Source: Anaerolineae bacterium (GTDB taxonomy: Bacteria > Chloroflexota > Anaerolineae > Aggregatilineales > J027). Taken from it: 64,000 nucleotides of DNA. Location: contig JAJTXY010000009.1 in assembly GCA_021463865.1 (NCBI GenBank), positions 1 through 64,000 of the forward strand. Reading direction: 5' to 3'. This document shows, one piece after another, positions 18,423 through 27,459 of the stretch; position 1 is the stretch's first letter; the number at the start of each line of letters is the position of its first letter. A program made the translations under genes and the position numbers. The notes beneath the pieces are model-generated. The model was not told the DNA's origin, did no database searches, and saw only the letters and a list, made by a program, of their open reading frames with translations.

Positions 18423-19712
18423 CTATAACGCCTCAAGTTCCGTCATCATACTCGCCATCACTTGGGCGGCCTCTGGCAATCCATACTCAACCAGTTTTGC
18501 TCGACTAAATGAAAGCTGGTCAATAACCTGTATACGAATTTCGCGGGGTTGTGTTTTGGCCCGATTCGCCTGAAGCTGATGCAGGCGGGTCAAGGTTTCA
18601 GCCGCTTGGCGCAGGGTAAACCCATCCCCCACCTTATCTGCCAATTGAAGTGACCGATGGAGATGCTCATTCCCCGCCGCAATATCCCCATTTTTTAATA
18701 CTACCAGTGTGCCCAGTGTGATTTCAGCCACCGCTTCGTTCCGCAAATTACCCAATCGCTGGAATAATTCAAGGCTCAAACGCAGGTGAGCTTCGGCTTC
18801 CGTAAATTGGCGTTGTTGGGTTTCAATACGTCCCAAGTCATGATACACCACCGCCAAATCCAGTGTGTTTTGCAGCGGCAGCATTTCGGCTACCACCTGC
18901 TGAAGTAGGCGTTCGGCTTCGTCCAGATAAGGTTGCGCCGATGCCACATCACCCGACTTCTCGGCTCGTAGGTGATAAATATAGGCCATTTGGCGGCGCA
19001 GATTGGCCCGCACCAGCCATAAACCCTGCTGAGTGGAGGTCTCTATCCCTTCAATGAGCAATTTTTCGGCCCGCTCCATCTCACCTAACTCAATTAGTGC
19101 CGCCACAAAATCATTTAACAGGCGCACGGTGGATTTGCCATCGCCACTGGATAGGGCATAGGCTTTCTCAAAGCGACTGACCGCCTCACTAAATTTGCCC
19201 TGCCCTACCAACACCCTACCCATTTCGCTTTGGGCGATGGCGGCTTCTACAGGATGATCTTGCAATAATTCCAGCGCCTGCTGATACTGCGCCATTGCCT
19301 CTTGGAGTCGGCTGCGATGAATCAAAAATCGGCCATAGGCGATGTGGGCCTGCCCCTCTGCCAATGATATAGGATGAGCCTGATACCAAGCCAATGTGGT
19401 TTGGAAAAGCTCCCCCGCCTCCGGCTGCCGTCCATCAATGGCATCTAACGTCACGGCGATCTCGATACCCAATCGGGCGTAGAGTGGATTTTCAGCATCT
19501 AGCTTTTCACGTACCCGCTGAAGATAATCTAACAATTCATTGGCAAGACCGTTTTCGCGCATTAGTACCGCATTTTGCAGAATCAACTCCGCCAACAGCG
19601 TCGGGTCAGTCTTGCTGGCAGGCCGTAGTTGGCGACCCAAAATACCGCGTAGATTATTGAGGGTCGCCTGTTGTTCGCGTGTCAGTGCAGATGGATTAGT
19701 AGTCGTTCCCAT
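18423..19712 (-). CDS. TPR-repeat protein coupled to the TIR/NB-ARC gene
   Basis: The 429-residue protein is a solenoid of about eight or nine TPR units, for example AMAQYQQALELLQDHPVEAA and FSEAVSRFEKAYALSSGDG. The ATG at 19712 is used because it lies two bases after the stop of the upstream TIR gene and has GGAGGAG ten bases ahead; an upstream in-frame ATG at 19742 lies inside that gene. STAND ATPases often carry TPRs at their own C-terminus; the neighbour lacks them, so this protein may be its separate sensor or regulator. That role is inferred from adjacency only. Confidence 0.82.
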   Translation of the reverse strand: MGTTTNPSALTREQQATLNNLRGILGRQLRPASKTDPTLLAELILQNAVLMRENGLANELLDYLQRVREKLDAENPLYARLGIEIAVTLDAIDGRQPEAGELFQTTLAWYQAHPISLAEGQAHIAYGRFLIHRSRLQEAMAQYQQALELLQDHPVEAAIAQSEMGRVLVGQGKFSEAVSRFEKAYALSSGDGKSTVRLLNDFVAALIELGEMERAEKLLIEGIETSTQQGLWLVRANLRRQMAYIYHLRAEKSGDVASAQPYLDEAERLLQQVVAEMLPLQNTLDLAVVYHDLGRIETQQRQFTEAEAHLRLSLELFQRLGNLRNEAVAEITLGTLVVLKNGDIAAGNEHLHRSLQLADKVGDGFTLRQAAETLTRLHQLQANRAKTQPREIRIQVIDQLSFSRAKLVEYGLPEAAQVMASMMTELEAL

Positions 19713-19714
19713 GC

Positions 19715-21796
19715 CTAGCTTGCTCCTCCGGCCTGCACCCAATAGCGGATAACTTGTTGGTCAATCGTGTCTTGCTCGGCTTCACTTAACGGATACCGTT
19801 GTCGTAGATAAAGCCGCACTGTTGGCGGGATGGTATACAACCGATCCTCACGGCGCAGCAACTGGCGCTGGATTAATTGTCGCAAATGTTCGCGGCTTTG
19901 GGAATCAATCGCCTGTACCAGTTGGCGGTCAAAGCCATCAGACAGCCCTTGTAGTTGGCGCAAAAAGGCTTGGGTCGGAGCAGGTAATTTTTGATACTGC
20001 ACCCCGACATGACGCTCAAATAAGCGTGTGGTATCCGCCGTAAGGGTCTCCAAATCTTCCAATGCTGCTTCTACTCCGTCCAGACGTGCCGAACGCATCG
20101 CCTCTTTAATTAACCAAGGAGTGAATGCCGTTTTTTCAATAAATTGACGCCGCACCTGTTCATCTGCAAATTCAGCGGCGAGGTCATGGTCAACGATTAG
20201 CTTTTGAATCAATGCTTCCGCGTCAGCCGGCTGCATTTCGACCAATGTCAAATCGCGTGCCCCGCTCACGTCCGACAAACCTGTAATGGTCTCCCACGAG
20301 GTCAACATCACCCGTGTCCCACCTAGTGGATCAAGTCGGCTGACAAATTGGGCCAGTTCAGTCAATTCTGTCCCAATTCCCCAGTCATTCGCTTGATCGA
20401 GCACCAATAGCACACGGCGCTGACGCAGTACATTTTCCAAATCTGCCAATGGGGTACTCAGGGGCAACTCCAACAGCAACCGCAGTTGGTTAAAAATATC
20501 CTCTGCGCGGGTTTGTTCCGACACCTGCACCCAAACAATACCATCGGAAAAGCGCCAGCCATAGCGGGAGATAAACTCACTCGCCAGCCAGCTTTTGCCT
20601 ATCCCGCTTAGGCCATAAATCATAAGCTGTCGGCTGTCATTAAGTTTTTCGCCCAATTCCAACAGCGGCTGCCCCTGCCCCACAAAATCGGGATTGATGG
20701 GTACATTGCGCAGCGGCGGCAAACCGGGGTCAATAATTGGCTGCACAGCACGCTTTTCGACGGATGGATAGTCCAACACCACTGCATCATGTTTGGCGAC
20801 CAGTTGAAAATCGTGTGTATCGTCAGGCCCAATCCGATCCAAAGCGGTTTGATATGCTTCTTGCACTGTTTTGCCGATGGCAAGGGTCGCATAAAAATGT
20901 TCACCAAACAACTGCTGTGCGACCTCCGATGCCCCGATGGTAAGGACAGCTTGCACCGAGGATTGTTCCAGCAGTTTTTGCATCCCTGCCATCGAGACAT
21001 ACCCTTGTATAACCAACGCTTTCACAGAACCACTCCGCAAAGTACGTGCCAAATCCTCAATTGAAAGTTCCGCATCCTGCCCTTGCTCATCCTCTACAAA
21101 AAATACGTCTTTTTCGATACGGCAAATCAGGTGCAAAATTTGTGCGGAGGGACTCGTTACCAGAAAAACAGCAAGGCGGTCACCTGTCGGTGGATTCAAT
21201 CGGGTGAGAGCCAGCGCCTGTGCCCCTCTATGGAGTTGGCTGGCTGTGCTGATACTCCCTGCCAATCGCCGCCATGCCATATATCCAGCAGTCTGTTCAG
21301 CAATAAAGGTAACAACATGGAGGTAACGCTGTAACAAGGTAGGACTCAGTTTTCGCGTATCATCTACGGCGACAGTTTCCTCCGGTGGCGTTGTTGGATT
21401 GCCCGATAACCCCGGCTCCCGCTGCAACACCGCAATCAGCTTCTGCAAATTGATGGGATACACCGTCTCGCTACTCAAATCCACCCATTGGATCGTCTGC
21501 AAATTGAGAAACAATTGGGCAGGCTGATACAAAACGGGCAGGATTAGTTGGTCTGATTCCTGTGCAAAATTCACCTCTTTCCGTACATACTCCGATGCCA
21601 TCGAGTCGGGTGATATAACTACGACTACCGCAATCGCTTCTTTGAGGCCCTTCTCAATCGCCGCTTCCCAAATATCACCGGGTTGAATGCTGATCTGGTC
21701 AAACCAGACAGCCAAACCCGCCTGCTGCAAGTCCTTCACCAACTGCGTTACAAACGTAAGATTTCGGCGCGAATAGCTGACAAATATATGGGACAC
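19715..21796 (-). CDS. TIR / CHAT-like / NB-ARC STAND protein
   Basis: The 693-residue protein has three parts. Residues 1-128 are a TIR domain starting HIFVSYSRRN with SPDSMASEYVRKE; Glu74 aligns with the catalytic Glu of TIR NADases. Residues about 150-335 follow the strand order of a CHAT caspase-like domain, ending FGEHFYATLAIGKTVQEAY, but the His and Cys positions read LHLICRIEK and LVIQGYVSM, so protease activity is unlikely. Residues about 365-690 form an NB-ARC/STAND ATPase with P-loop GLSGIGKS (395-402), Walker B VLLVLDQAND, and winged helix. The start is GTG. It may be a defence or cell-death effector; alternatively an internal signalling switch. Confidence 0.85.
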   Translation of the reverse strand: MSHIFVSYSRRNLTFVTQLVKDLQQAGLAVWFDQISIQPGDIWEAAIEKGLKEAIAVVVVISPDSMASEYVRKEVNFAQESDQLILPVLYQPAQLFLNLQTIQWVDLSSETVYPINLQKLIAVLQREPGLSGNPTTPPEETVAVDDTRKLSPTLLQRYLHVVTFIAEQTAGYMAWRRLAGSISTASQLHRGAQALALTRLNPPTGDRLAVFLVTSPSAQILHLICRIEKDVFFVEDEQGQDAELSIEDLARTLRSGSVKALVIQGYVSMAGMQKLLEQSSVQAVLTIGASEVAQQLFGEHFYATLAIGKTVQEAYQTALDRIGPDDTHDFQLVAKHDAVVLDYPSVEKRAVQPIIDPGLPPLRNVPINPDFVGQGQPLLELGEKLNDSRQLMIYGLSGIGKSWLASEFISRYGWRFSDGIVWVQVSEQTRAEDIFNQLRLLLELPLSTPLADLENVLRQRRVLLVLDQANDWGIGTELTELAQFVSRLDPLGGTRVMLTSWETITGLSDVSGARDLTLVEMQPADAEALIQKLIVDHDLAAEFADEQVRRQFIEKTAFTPWLIKEAMRSARLDGVEAALEDLETLTADTTRLFERHVGVQYQKLPAPTQAFLRQLQGLSDGFDRQLVQAIDSQSREHLRQLIQRQLLRREDRLYTIPPTVRLYLRQRYPLSEAEQDTIDQQVIRYWVQAGGAS

Positions 21797-21939
21797 GAAG
21801 AATGTTAGCCCTTCTTCTGTGAAAAATTGATGACTTTCAACACCCTATGGCGATTATGAGGCAAACTATACAGGGTGGCAAGTTCGGGCTATGTTATTTA
21901 TTTGTGTAGTATTTCACATGCAAGGATTTTTGGGAAATC

Positions 21940-22368
21940 ATGAGCACTACCAACCCCGCCTGTCTACCCAGTATCACCGCTGTGTTGACGGCCCTCGTCC
22001 TATTTGCCGGAATTTTTTCGGGCCTTATGGCCTCCAACGACGCTGCCTCAACTATACCGCCACTTGACCCCAACACGGTTGCACGCGGCCAAAGCCTTGC
22101 CTACGATTATGGGTGTATTGGCTGTCACTATGTTGGCAGTCGTACCGCCGCCGCGTTTAACGGCCTATATAATTCCGAACGCCTCCTAACGAATGAAAAT
22201 ATAGTCATCGCCGACGAAGACTATCTCCGCGAATCCATCCTTGAACCACGTGCTAAAGTCCCAGATGGTTATGCACGCGGCATTCACCCTTCTGATTATC
22301 GGGTGCGCCTGAACGATCAACAAGTAGACTCTATCATTGCTTATATCATATCATTGGCAGATCAATAA
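21940..22368 (+). CDS. Small membrane-anchored or exported monoheme cytochrome c
   Basis: The 142-residue protein has an N-terminal hydrophobic segment (about residues 11-30) and one heme c site, CIGCH (Cys59, Cys62, His63). The rest follows the class-I cytochrome pattern seen at the C-terminus of heme-bearing COX subunit II: IADEDYLRESILEP, then GY, then DSIIAYIISL. The usual Met-Pro sixth-ligand motif reads GIHPSDY here, so Met is replaced by His116 and the mature domain contains no Met. It probably carries electrons outside the membrane. No oxidase genes are nearby. Confidence 0.82.
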   Translation: MSTTNPACLPSITAVLTALVLFAGIFSGLMASNDAASTIPPLDPNTVARGQSLAYDYGCIGCHYVGSRTAAAFNGLYNSERLLTNENIVIADEDYLRESILEPRAKVPDGYARGIHPSDYRVRLNDQQVDSIIAYIISLADQ

Positions 22369-22381
22369 CCTGAGCTGTCAA

Positions 22382-22411
22382 AGGGGGATAGCAGGCAATC
22401 CCTATCCCCTT
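22382..22411. terminator. Bidirectional terminator between cytochrome c and SDR genes
   Basis: A ten-base stem (AGGGGGATAG/CTATCCCCTT with one G-U pair) lies in the 58-base gap between convergent genes. T tracts on each side are short. Confidence 0.5.
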
Positions 22412-22426
22412 CTACAATTTCCTTTG

Positions 22427-23218
22427 CTACATCGTCGCTCGGATTTCACCGCCATCCACCGGAATCAGCGCTCCATGAATAAAACCTGCCGCCGGGGAAC
22501 AGATAAATGTCGCCACATTGCCAAATTCTTCGGGTCGGCCCATCCGCCGCAAGGGAATGTTTACTTGCCGTTTGACCCGTTCTTCGTCCATTGTTGACCC
22601 ACTGGATGAAGCCACTACCGACAAAATCTGCGTCACCCGTTCCGTCTCTGTCCACCCCGGCAAAATGGCATTGATACGAATCCCGCTTGGTCCCAACTCA
22701 TTCGCCAGCGATTTAACTAGCCCTGCCAATCCTGCCCGCATCACGTTCGACAAAATCAAGTTATCCCCCGCCTGTTTAGTTGTCAGGGAGGTAATCAGCA
22801 AAATCGCTGGGCTGGCCGATTGGCGCAGCGCAGGCAAAGCCGTCTGGATCATCTGAATTGGTGCTGCCATCAACGCACGATAGGCACTTTCCCAATCACT
22901 CATCTGAAATTTCTCAAAATTACCGGGTGGCGGCCCACCTGCGTTTGTCACCAAAACATCCAACCCGCCCAATTTTTGAATAGCCGCCTCAATCACCTGC
23001 TTGGCCCCGGCTTCATGATGAATGTCGCCATCAATCGCCCAAACAGTATGACCCGATTCGCGCTCAATCATCTGCGCCGTTTCCATCAGCGTTTCAAGGT
23101 TACGGCCATTAATGGCAACCGATGCCCCTTCAAGGCTGAATCGTCGGGCAGTAGCAGCCCCCAACCCACTGCGACTTGCGGCCACAAAAACTCTTTTTCC
23201 AGACAGTCCTAAATCCAT
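22427..23218 (-). CDS. SDR-fold oxidoreductase with atypical active site
   Basis: The 263-residue protein has a short-chain dehydrogenase/reductase fold: NAG motif in VTNAGGPPPGN, catalytic-type Ser in LLITSLTTKQ and C-terminal GIRINAILPGWTETERV. The nucleotide motif reads AASRSGLG instead of TGxxxGIG, and the usual Tyr-x-x-x-Lys position reads ILSNVMRAG, so both catalytic residues are missing. Related SDRs with an LSNA motif are widespread and often labelled 3-oxoacyl-ACP reductases. The ATG at 23218 has GGGGAG eight bases upstream and is preferred to a GTG nine bases earlier. Activity may be altered or absent. Confidence 0.85.
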   Translation of the reverse strand: MDLGLSGKRVFVAASRSGLGAATARRFSLEGASVAINGRNLETLMETAQMIERESGHTVWAIDGDIHHEAGAKQVIEAAIQKLGGLDVLVTNAGGPPPGNFEKFQMSDWESAYRALMAAPIQMIQTALPALRQSASPAILLITSLTTKQAGDNLILSNVMRAGLAGLVKSLANELGPSGIRINAILPGWTETERVTQILSVVASSSGSTMDEERVKRQVNIPLRRMGRPEEFGNVATFICSPAAGFIHGALIPVDGGEIRATM

Positions 23219-23493
23219 AATTTTCACTCCCCAAATTTGAGATATGCAGAATTTTATTATAGCCCTCCCCCTCTAGTACCCCCAAAACTAGGCTTTTTTC
23301 GGAATCGTAACATGGTGTTGCCGACTTGTAACAACCCTACCCTAGCAGCGCAACAGTCTTACGCTACATTTAGAGTTTGATAAGACAGGGAGTGGGGTTC
23401 ACTTTACCTATCGCCATATTCGACTACAATAACAGGTAAGACAGTGTCTGTTTGGTGGGGCAGCACTAATAAACAGACTAAAGGATTCACAGC

Positions 23494-24210
23494 ATGGACA
23501 CAAAACCGAAAATCCTCTTGGTAGATGACGAAGAAGCCATCCGCTCCAATTTGGCTTCTTTCTTTGGGCGGTCTGGTTTCACCGTCGAAATCGCCACTGA
23601 TGGACAAGAGGCTCTCGATAAGACCAGCCATTTCGAACCCAACCTCATCGTGATGGATGTCCTGATGCCAAATGTAGATGGGCGCGAAGCCTTACGCCGT
23701 CTGCGCCAGTCCGGTAATTGGACACCCGTGATTTTGCTGACCCGTGTGGGCGAATCCACCGAACGAGCGATGGCATTGGAAGAAGGCGCCGACGATTATC
23801 TGAACAAACCCTTTGACCCGCATGAACTGGTGGCACGTATTCGCTCGGTATTACGCCGTGCCCGCCCCGGTCAGCCACCCCTCAGTACCGCCTCTCGCCT
23901 CACCAGCGGCCCCATTTCGCTGGATCGTATGGCGCGTCGTTTATGGCTCGATGGTGAGGAATTGGCCCTGACTCCCAAGGCGATTGCGTTGCTGGCCTAT
24001 CTAATGACCCATCCTGACGAACTCATCACCCGCGAACGGCTTTTGGATGCGGTATGGGGTTGGGATTATCCAGCAGGCACCCGCGCCGTAGATACGCGGA
24101 TTGCCGAACTGCGGCGGGCATTGGATGACGATCCTACCGACCCCCAGTATATTGAAACCGTCCCCGGACAAGGTTATCGTTTTATTGGCACAGTGGAGGC
24201 GGCGGTGTGA
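23494..24210 (+). CDS. OmpR-family response regulator
   Basis: This 238-residue regulator has a receiver domain with phosphoacceptor Asp55 in LIVMDVLMP, acidic pair DDEE near the N-terminus, and conserved Lys in LNKPFDPHE. A C-terminal winged helix DNA-binding domain follows (residues about 135-235, ending YIETVPGQGYRFIG). It overlaps the next gene, a histidine kinase, by four bases (GTGA), so they form a classic two-component operon. Target genes are unknown. Confidence 0.94.
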   Translation: MDTKPKILLVDDEEAIRSNLASFFGRSGFTVEIATDGQEALDKTSHFEPNLIVMDVLMPNVDGREALRRLRQSGNWTPVILLTRVGESTERAMALEEGADDYLNKPFDPHELVARIRSVLRRARPGQPPLSTASRLTSGPISLDRMARRLWLDGEELALTPKAIALLAYLMTHPDELITRERLLDAVWGWDYPAGTRAVDTRIAELRRALDDDPTDPQYIETVPGQGYRFIGTVEAAV

Positions 24211-25127
24211 CCGAAATTCCGCGCTCACGATGGGGTTTTGCGCTTGGCTGGATCGCGTTTTCGGCTCTGTTAATCGCCCTTCTGATTGATGCCCAAACCG
24301 ATAACCCCATCGTGTACATCCGCATTGATCTGGCCTCCTTAACGCTCTGTACTGGCTTGGTCATCTTATCAACAGTGGCGCTTATCTGGCGATATAAACG
24401 CGGCAGTGAAAAGCAGATTCAAATTGAAGCCACGCGAATCCAAGCCCAAGCCTCCGATGAGCGTCGCCGTTTTCTCCGCCGTCTTGACCACGAATTAAAA
24501 AACCCTCTGACTGCCATTCACGCCGGGTTAGCCAATCTCGCGGATTCAGGTTCGCCAGAAACCCGATCAGAGGCCCTCAACAGTGTCAAAGCCCAAACCG
24601 TTCGCATTAGCCACCTTACCGCCGATTTACGTAAACTGGCCCAATTGGAAATCGGTGAATTGGAACGCGAACCCGTAGATTTGAATGAAATCCTCGAAGA
24701 AGTTTTTATGGTGGCCGAGGAAGACCCCCGTGCCGCAGATCGGCGATTGAACCTTAGCATCCCTAAAGCTCCGTGGCCCCTCCCCAAAATTAATGGCGAC
24801 CGCGATTTATTATTTTTAGCAACCTTCAATTTACTGGACAACGCCATCAAATACACTCGCCCCGGTGATACGATTGAACTGCGGGCTTTTGAAAGCGGCC
24901 CAATAGTAACCATCGAAATCGCTGATACTGGGCCGGGTATCGCCGAAGATGAATTACCGTATGTTTGGGATGAACTTTATCGTGGGCACGCCACACGCGG
25001 AGTGGAAGGCAGTGGTTTGGGCCTAACCCTTGTACGCGCCATTATCGAACGGCATGGTGGTCAAACAACTATTCGCAGTCGCGCCGGACAGGGCACCGTC
25101 GTCGCCGTGCGTGTGCCTATCGGTTAA
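24207..25127 (+). CDS. Membrane sensor histidine kinase, partner of the preceding regulator
   Basis: The 306-residue protein begins with two membrane helices (about residues 10-27 and 43-62) with almost no external sensor loop. A HisKA domain follows with phospho-accepting His95 in RRLDHELKNPL, and then a HATPase domain with N box LLDNAIKYTRP, G1 DTGPGIAED and G2 GSGLGLTLVRAI. The start is GTG, preceded seven bases away by GGAGG inside the regulator gene. The short loop suggests it senses a membrane or intramembrane signal, or depends on a partner such as the adjacent propeller lipoprotein. Confidence 0.93.
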   Translation: MTEIPRSRWGFALGWIAFSALLIALLIDAQTDNPIVYIRIDLASLTLCTGLVILSTVALIWRYKRGSEKQIQIEATRIQAQASDERRRFLRRLDHELKNPLTAIHAGLANLADSGSPETRSEALNSVKAQTVRISHLTADLRKLAQLEIGELEREPVDLNEILEEVFMVAEEDPRAADRRLNLSIPKAPWPLPKINGDRDLLFLATFNLLDNAIKYTRPGDTIELRAFESGPIVTIEIADTGPGIAEDELPYVWDELYRGHATRGVEGSGLGLTLVRAIIERHGGQTTIRSRAGQGTVVAVRVPIG

Positions 25128-25188
25128 TCTACGGACCTTGTCAGGTTGCACGCGATAGAGCATTATCTACTCTAAATCGTCGCCAAGA

Positions 25189-26823
25189 GTGAGACACAAA
25201 ACAGGCATGACCCGACCTCTAAAAATTGGCCTTTCGCTGATGTTATCCGCTGTCCTCATGCTGCTCAATGGCTGCCGTAAAGTCGAAGTCGGCATTGAAG
25301 ATGAACCCCGACCCAATCTTGCTGCGACTCAGACCATTACCGCGTTTCAAACCGAAGTCAGCCGTCTCCAAAGTGAATTAAATAACCTCACAGAAGCCGA
25401 ATTGATGAGCCGCTTGGGCAAGGTGGCCTATGTGCAAGGTGGCGATATTTGGACAAAAATTTTGCCCGACGGTCAGCCACAGCGTTTGACCAATGATGGC
25501 CGCAGCACCGCCCCCAAATGGTCGCCTTCAGGCAGTTGGCTGTCTTTCCAAAAAGGGGATCCTGCGCTGGGCCAATTACGCATTATGGCGGCAGACGGCA
25601 GTAATGAACGCTCCGTAGGGGATACAGATACCGACCCTATCATCAAACATGCGTGGTCGCCATTGGAGGACATCCTCGCCTATGCCACTCTCAGCGGCAG
25701 CCTCTGGATCGTCAACGCCGATGGCTCTAATCCTGTTCAATTGATCGAACCAGAAACTGATGAAACCCAAAAATCCAGTGGCCTCGTGCGGAATTTTGCA
25801 TGGAGTCCGGGTGGGCAATGGATTGCTTATGAATGGTTTATTCAGGGAGCAAGCACCCTGCCCAATTACCAGTCACTCCGCAAGGTGGCGATAGCAACAG
25901 GGGAGCAATTGGAACTTTATAAATTCCCCGACGAAGGCATTTTGCGGTTGGTTGGATGGAGCCCGCAAGGCAGGCGGCTTTTATTTTGGCAGTATAATCT
26001 ATCTTCCAATACTACCGTGTTTGACGGTGTTTCCCTCTATGCTATCTATGCCGATTCTGAAACCATTGAGAGCCAGAAACCTGAAATTATCGGCACTGCC
26101 CCGACCTTACCCTATGAGGATTTTGTTGCTGCTGCCCCCCCGAATTCGATTTGGGGCGACCAAGACGCGGTAGCACTTGTGGTCGGCATGGGAACCTCCA
26201 CCACCCAATCCAAGCGGATCGAAGTCAATGGTCAGCGGCTTTCCCCACCCGAATTTGCCGCCATCTTGCCTTCATGGTCACCGGATGGCACCCGCCTCGC
26301 CTATTCTGCCATGCGCTCCCAAGCCGTGTCTAATGCTATTGCCAGTGGCCCACAGGACTTCAGCCGGAACGGCTTCCTACTCGAACGGCGTATTTGGATC
26401 ACGGATGCTTTTGGCAATGCCATGCCCCAACAACTAACCAATGACCCTCAGTTCCGTGATGAACGCCCACTGTGGTCAATGGACGGCAATTTCATTTTGT
26501 TTGCACGGATCAATGCCGACGGTCAAGCCTCGTTATGGTTAGTGCGGGCAGCGGGGGGCATCCCACGTCAGGTCGTGGCGGAATTGACCCCCAGTCCCGA
26601 TCTAAGCGATTATGACGGCGACTATGTGGAAGAATGGAATATTTTGTTTGATTGGTGGTTGGGCACGACAACCAGTTTCAAGACCGAAATTATGCCCAGT
26701 CAGGACAACGCCTCTAGTGAACCACCGATGCCAGAGTCAACCCTCATGCCCTATGGATTTTCCCCGACGCCTACCTTTCAGCCCATTTTTGGTAAGGGGA
26801 GTACAATAAATAATAGAGATTAA
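25189..26823 (+). CDS. Lipoprotein with TolB/WD40-like beta-propeller
   Basis: The 544-residue protein has a lipoprotein signal with the lipobox LLNGC, then a short coiled segment with sequence TAFQTEVSRLQSELNN. The main body has repeated propeller blades with motifs such as KWSPSGSWLSF, HAWSPLEDILAY, FAWSPGGQWIAY, GWSPQGRRLLF and SWSPDGTRLAY. It is an anchored extracytoplasmic protein, probably for binding or sensing. The GTG at 25189 is used; an ATG at 25207 would also keep the signal. It follows the two-component pair by 61 bases and may supply its signal. Confidence 0.82.
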   Translation: MRHKTGMTRPLKIGLSLMLSAVLMLLNGCRKVEVGIEDEPRPNLAATQTITAFQTEVSRLQSELNNLTEAELMSRLGKVAYVQGGDIWTKILPDGQPQRLTNDGRSTAPKWSPSGSWLSFQKGDPALGQLRIMAADGSNERSVGDTDTDPIIKHAWSPLEDILAYATLSGSLWIVNADGSNPVQLIEPETDETQKSSGLVRNFAWSPGGQWIAYEWFIQGASTLPNYQSLRKVAIATGEQLELYKFPDEGILRLVGWSPQGRRLLFWQYNLSSNTTVFDGVSLYAIYADSETIESQKPEIIGTAPTLPYEDFVAAAPPNSIWGDQDAVALVVGMGTSTTQSKRIEVNGQRLSPPEFAAILPSWSPDGTRLAYSAMRSQAVSNAIASGPQDFSRNGFLLERRIWITDAFGNAMPQQLTNDPQFRDERPLWSMDGNFILFARINADGQASLWLVRAAGGIPRQVVAELTPSPDLSDYDGDYVEEWNILFDWWLGTTTSFKTEIMPSQDNASSEPPMPESTLMPYGFSPTPTFQPIFGKGSTINNRD

Positions 26824-26839
26824 GAATAGGAGTCGTGAT

Positions 26840-27018
26840 ATGAACTGGCAAGAAATACATCATCAATATTCCAAGTGATGGTTTCTATTAGAAGCCATTG
26901 GGGCCTATAACGAAGGGGAAAAACGGGTGATCCCCGAACTGAAAAGAATCGAGGTCTTGGGTGATGACTGGCATGAAACATGGGAAGCATATAAAATCTT
27001 GCATTCCGCAAATCGCCA
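26840..27018 (+). pseudogene. Broken small gene with an in-frame TGA and lost 3' end
   Basis: An AGGAG site at 26828 precedes an ATG at 26840. The frame starts MNWQEIHHQYSK, meets TGA at 26876, then continues as WFLLEAIGAYNEGEKRVI, later AYKILH. This resembles small proteins of 70-80 residues of unknown function that I recall from Chloroflexota and cyanobacteria (form M-x-W-Q-E-I, then W-L-L-x-E-A). The usual C-terminal part is missing, and homology stops where the convergent FHA gene begins. Read on, the frame runs without likeness to the family into the FHA gene. It appears to be a decayed gene, though readthrough cannot be excluded. Confidence 0.65.
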
Positions 27019-27459
27019 TCACTCAATTTCCAACCGCATCAGCACCCGCCCGAAGCCAATCACATCCCCCGCTGAAAGTACCGTTGGTTCCTGAATCCGC
27101 ACCCCGTTGAGCAACGTGCCATTGCTGCTTTTTAAATCCTCCAACCACCACTGCCCACCTCGCCATGCCACCAAAGCATGTTCATTCGAGGCAAAGGGTT
27201 CCGCGATGACGATCGTATTGGTAGTGGCCCGCCCCAATTTGGTAACAGGCTGCAACACCCAACTCTGCCCCGGCTGCACCCCCTCAACGTCGCTTTCGGT
27301 CACCACCAGCCGCCCCCGTGAAAAAACTGACTGCTTGACCGCGACTTTGGCGGACTGCTGAAAATCTTGCCACAACATCCATCCAATCGCCCCGACAAAT
27401 CCCAAGAGTGCCGCACTTGCCGCCAATCGGAGGATTAACAGCACCACGTCATTACTCAA
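27019..27459 (-). CDS. Membrane-anchored FHA-domain protein
   Basis: The 146-residue protein has one N-terminal membrane helix (about residues 5-29) and a cytoplasmic FHA domain (about residues 65-145). The phosphothreonine-binding motif pattern is visible: LGRATTNTI, then EHALVAWRGGQWWLEDLKSS with NGTLLNG. FHA domains bind phospho-Thr peptides and often act with Ser/Thr kinases. The start is a TTG overlapping the stop of the preceding FHA gene, so the two are translationally coupled. Confidence 0.88.
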   Translation of the reverse strand: MSNDVVLLILRLAASAALLGFVGAIGWMLWQDFQQSAKVAVKQSVFSRGRLVVTESDVEGVQPGQSWVLQPVTKLGRATTNTIVIAEPFASNEHALVAWRGGQWWLEDLKSSNGTLLNGVRIQEPTVLSAGDVIGFGRVLMRLEIE

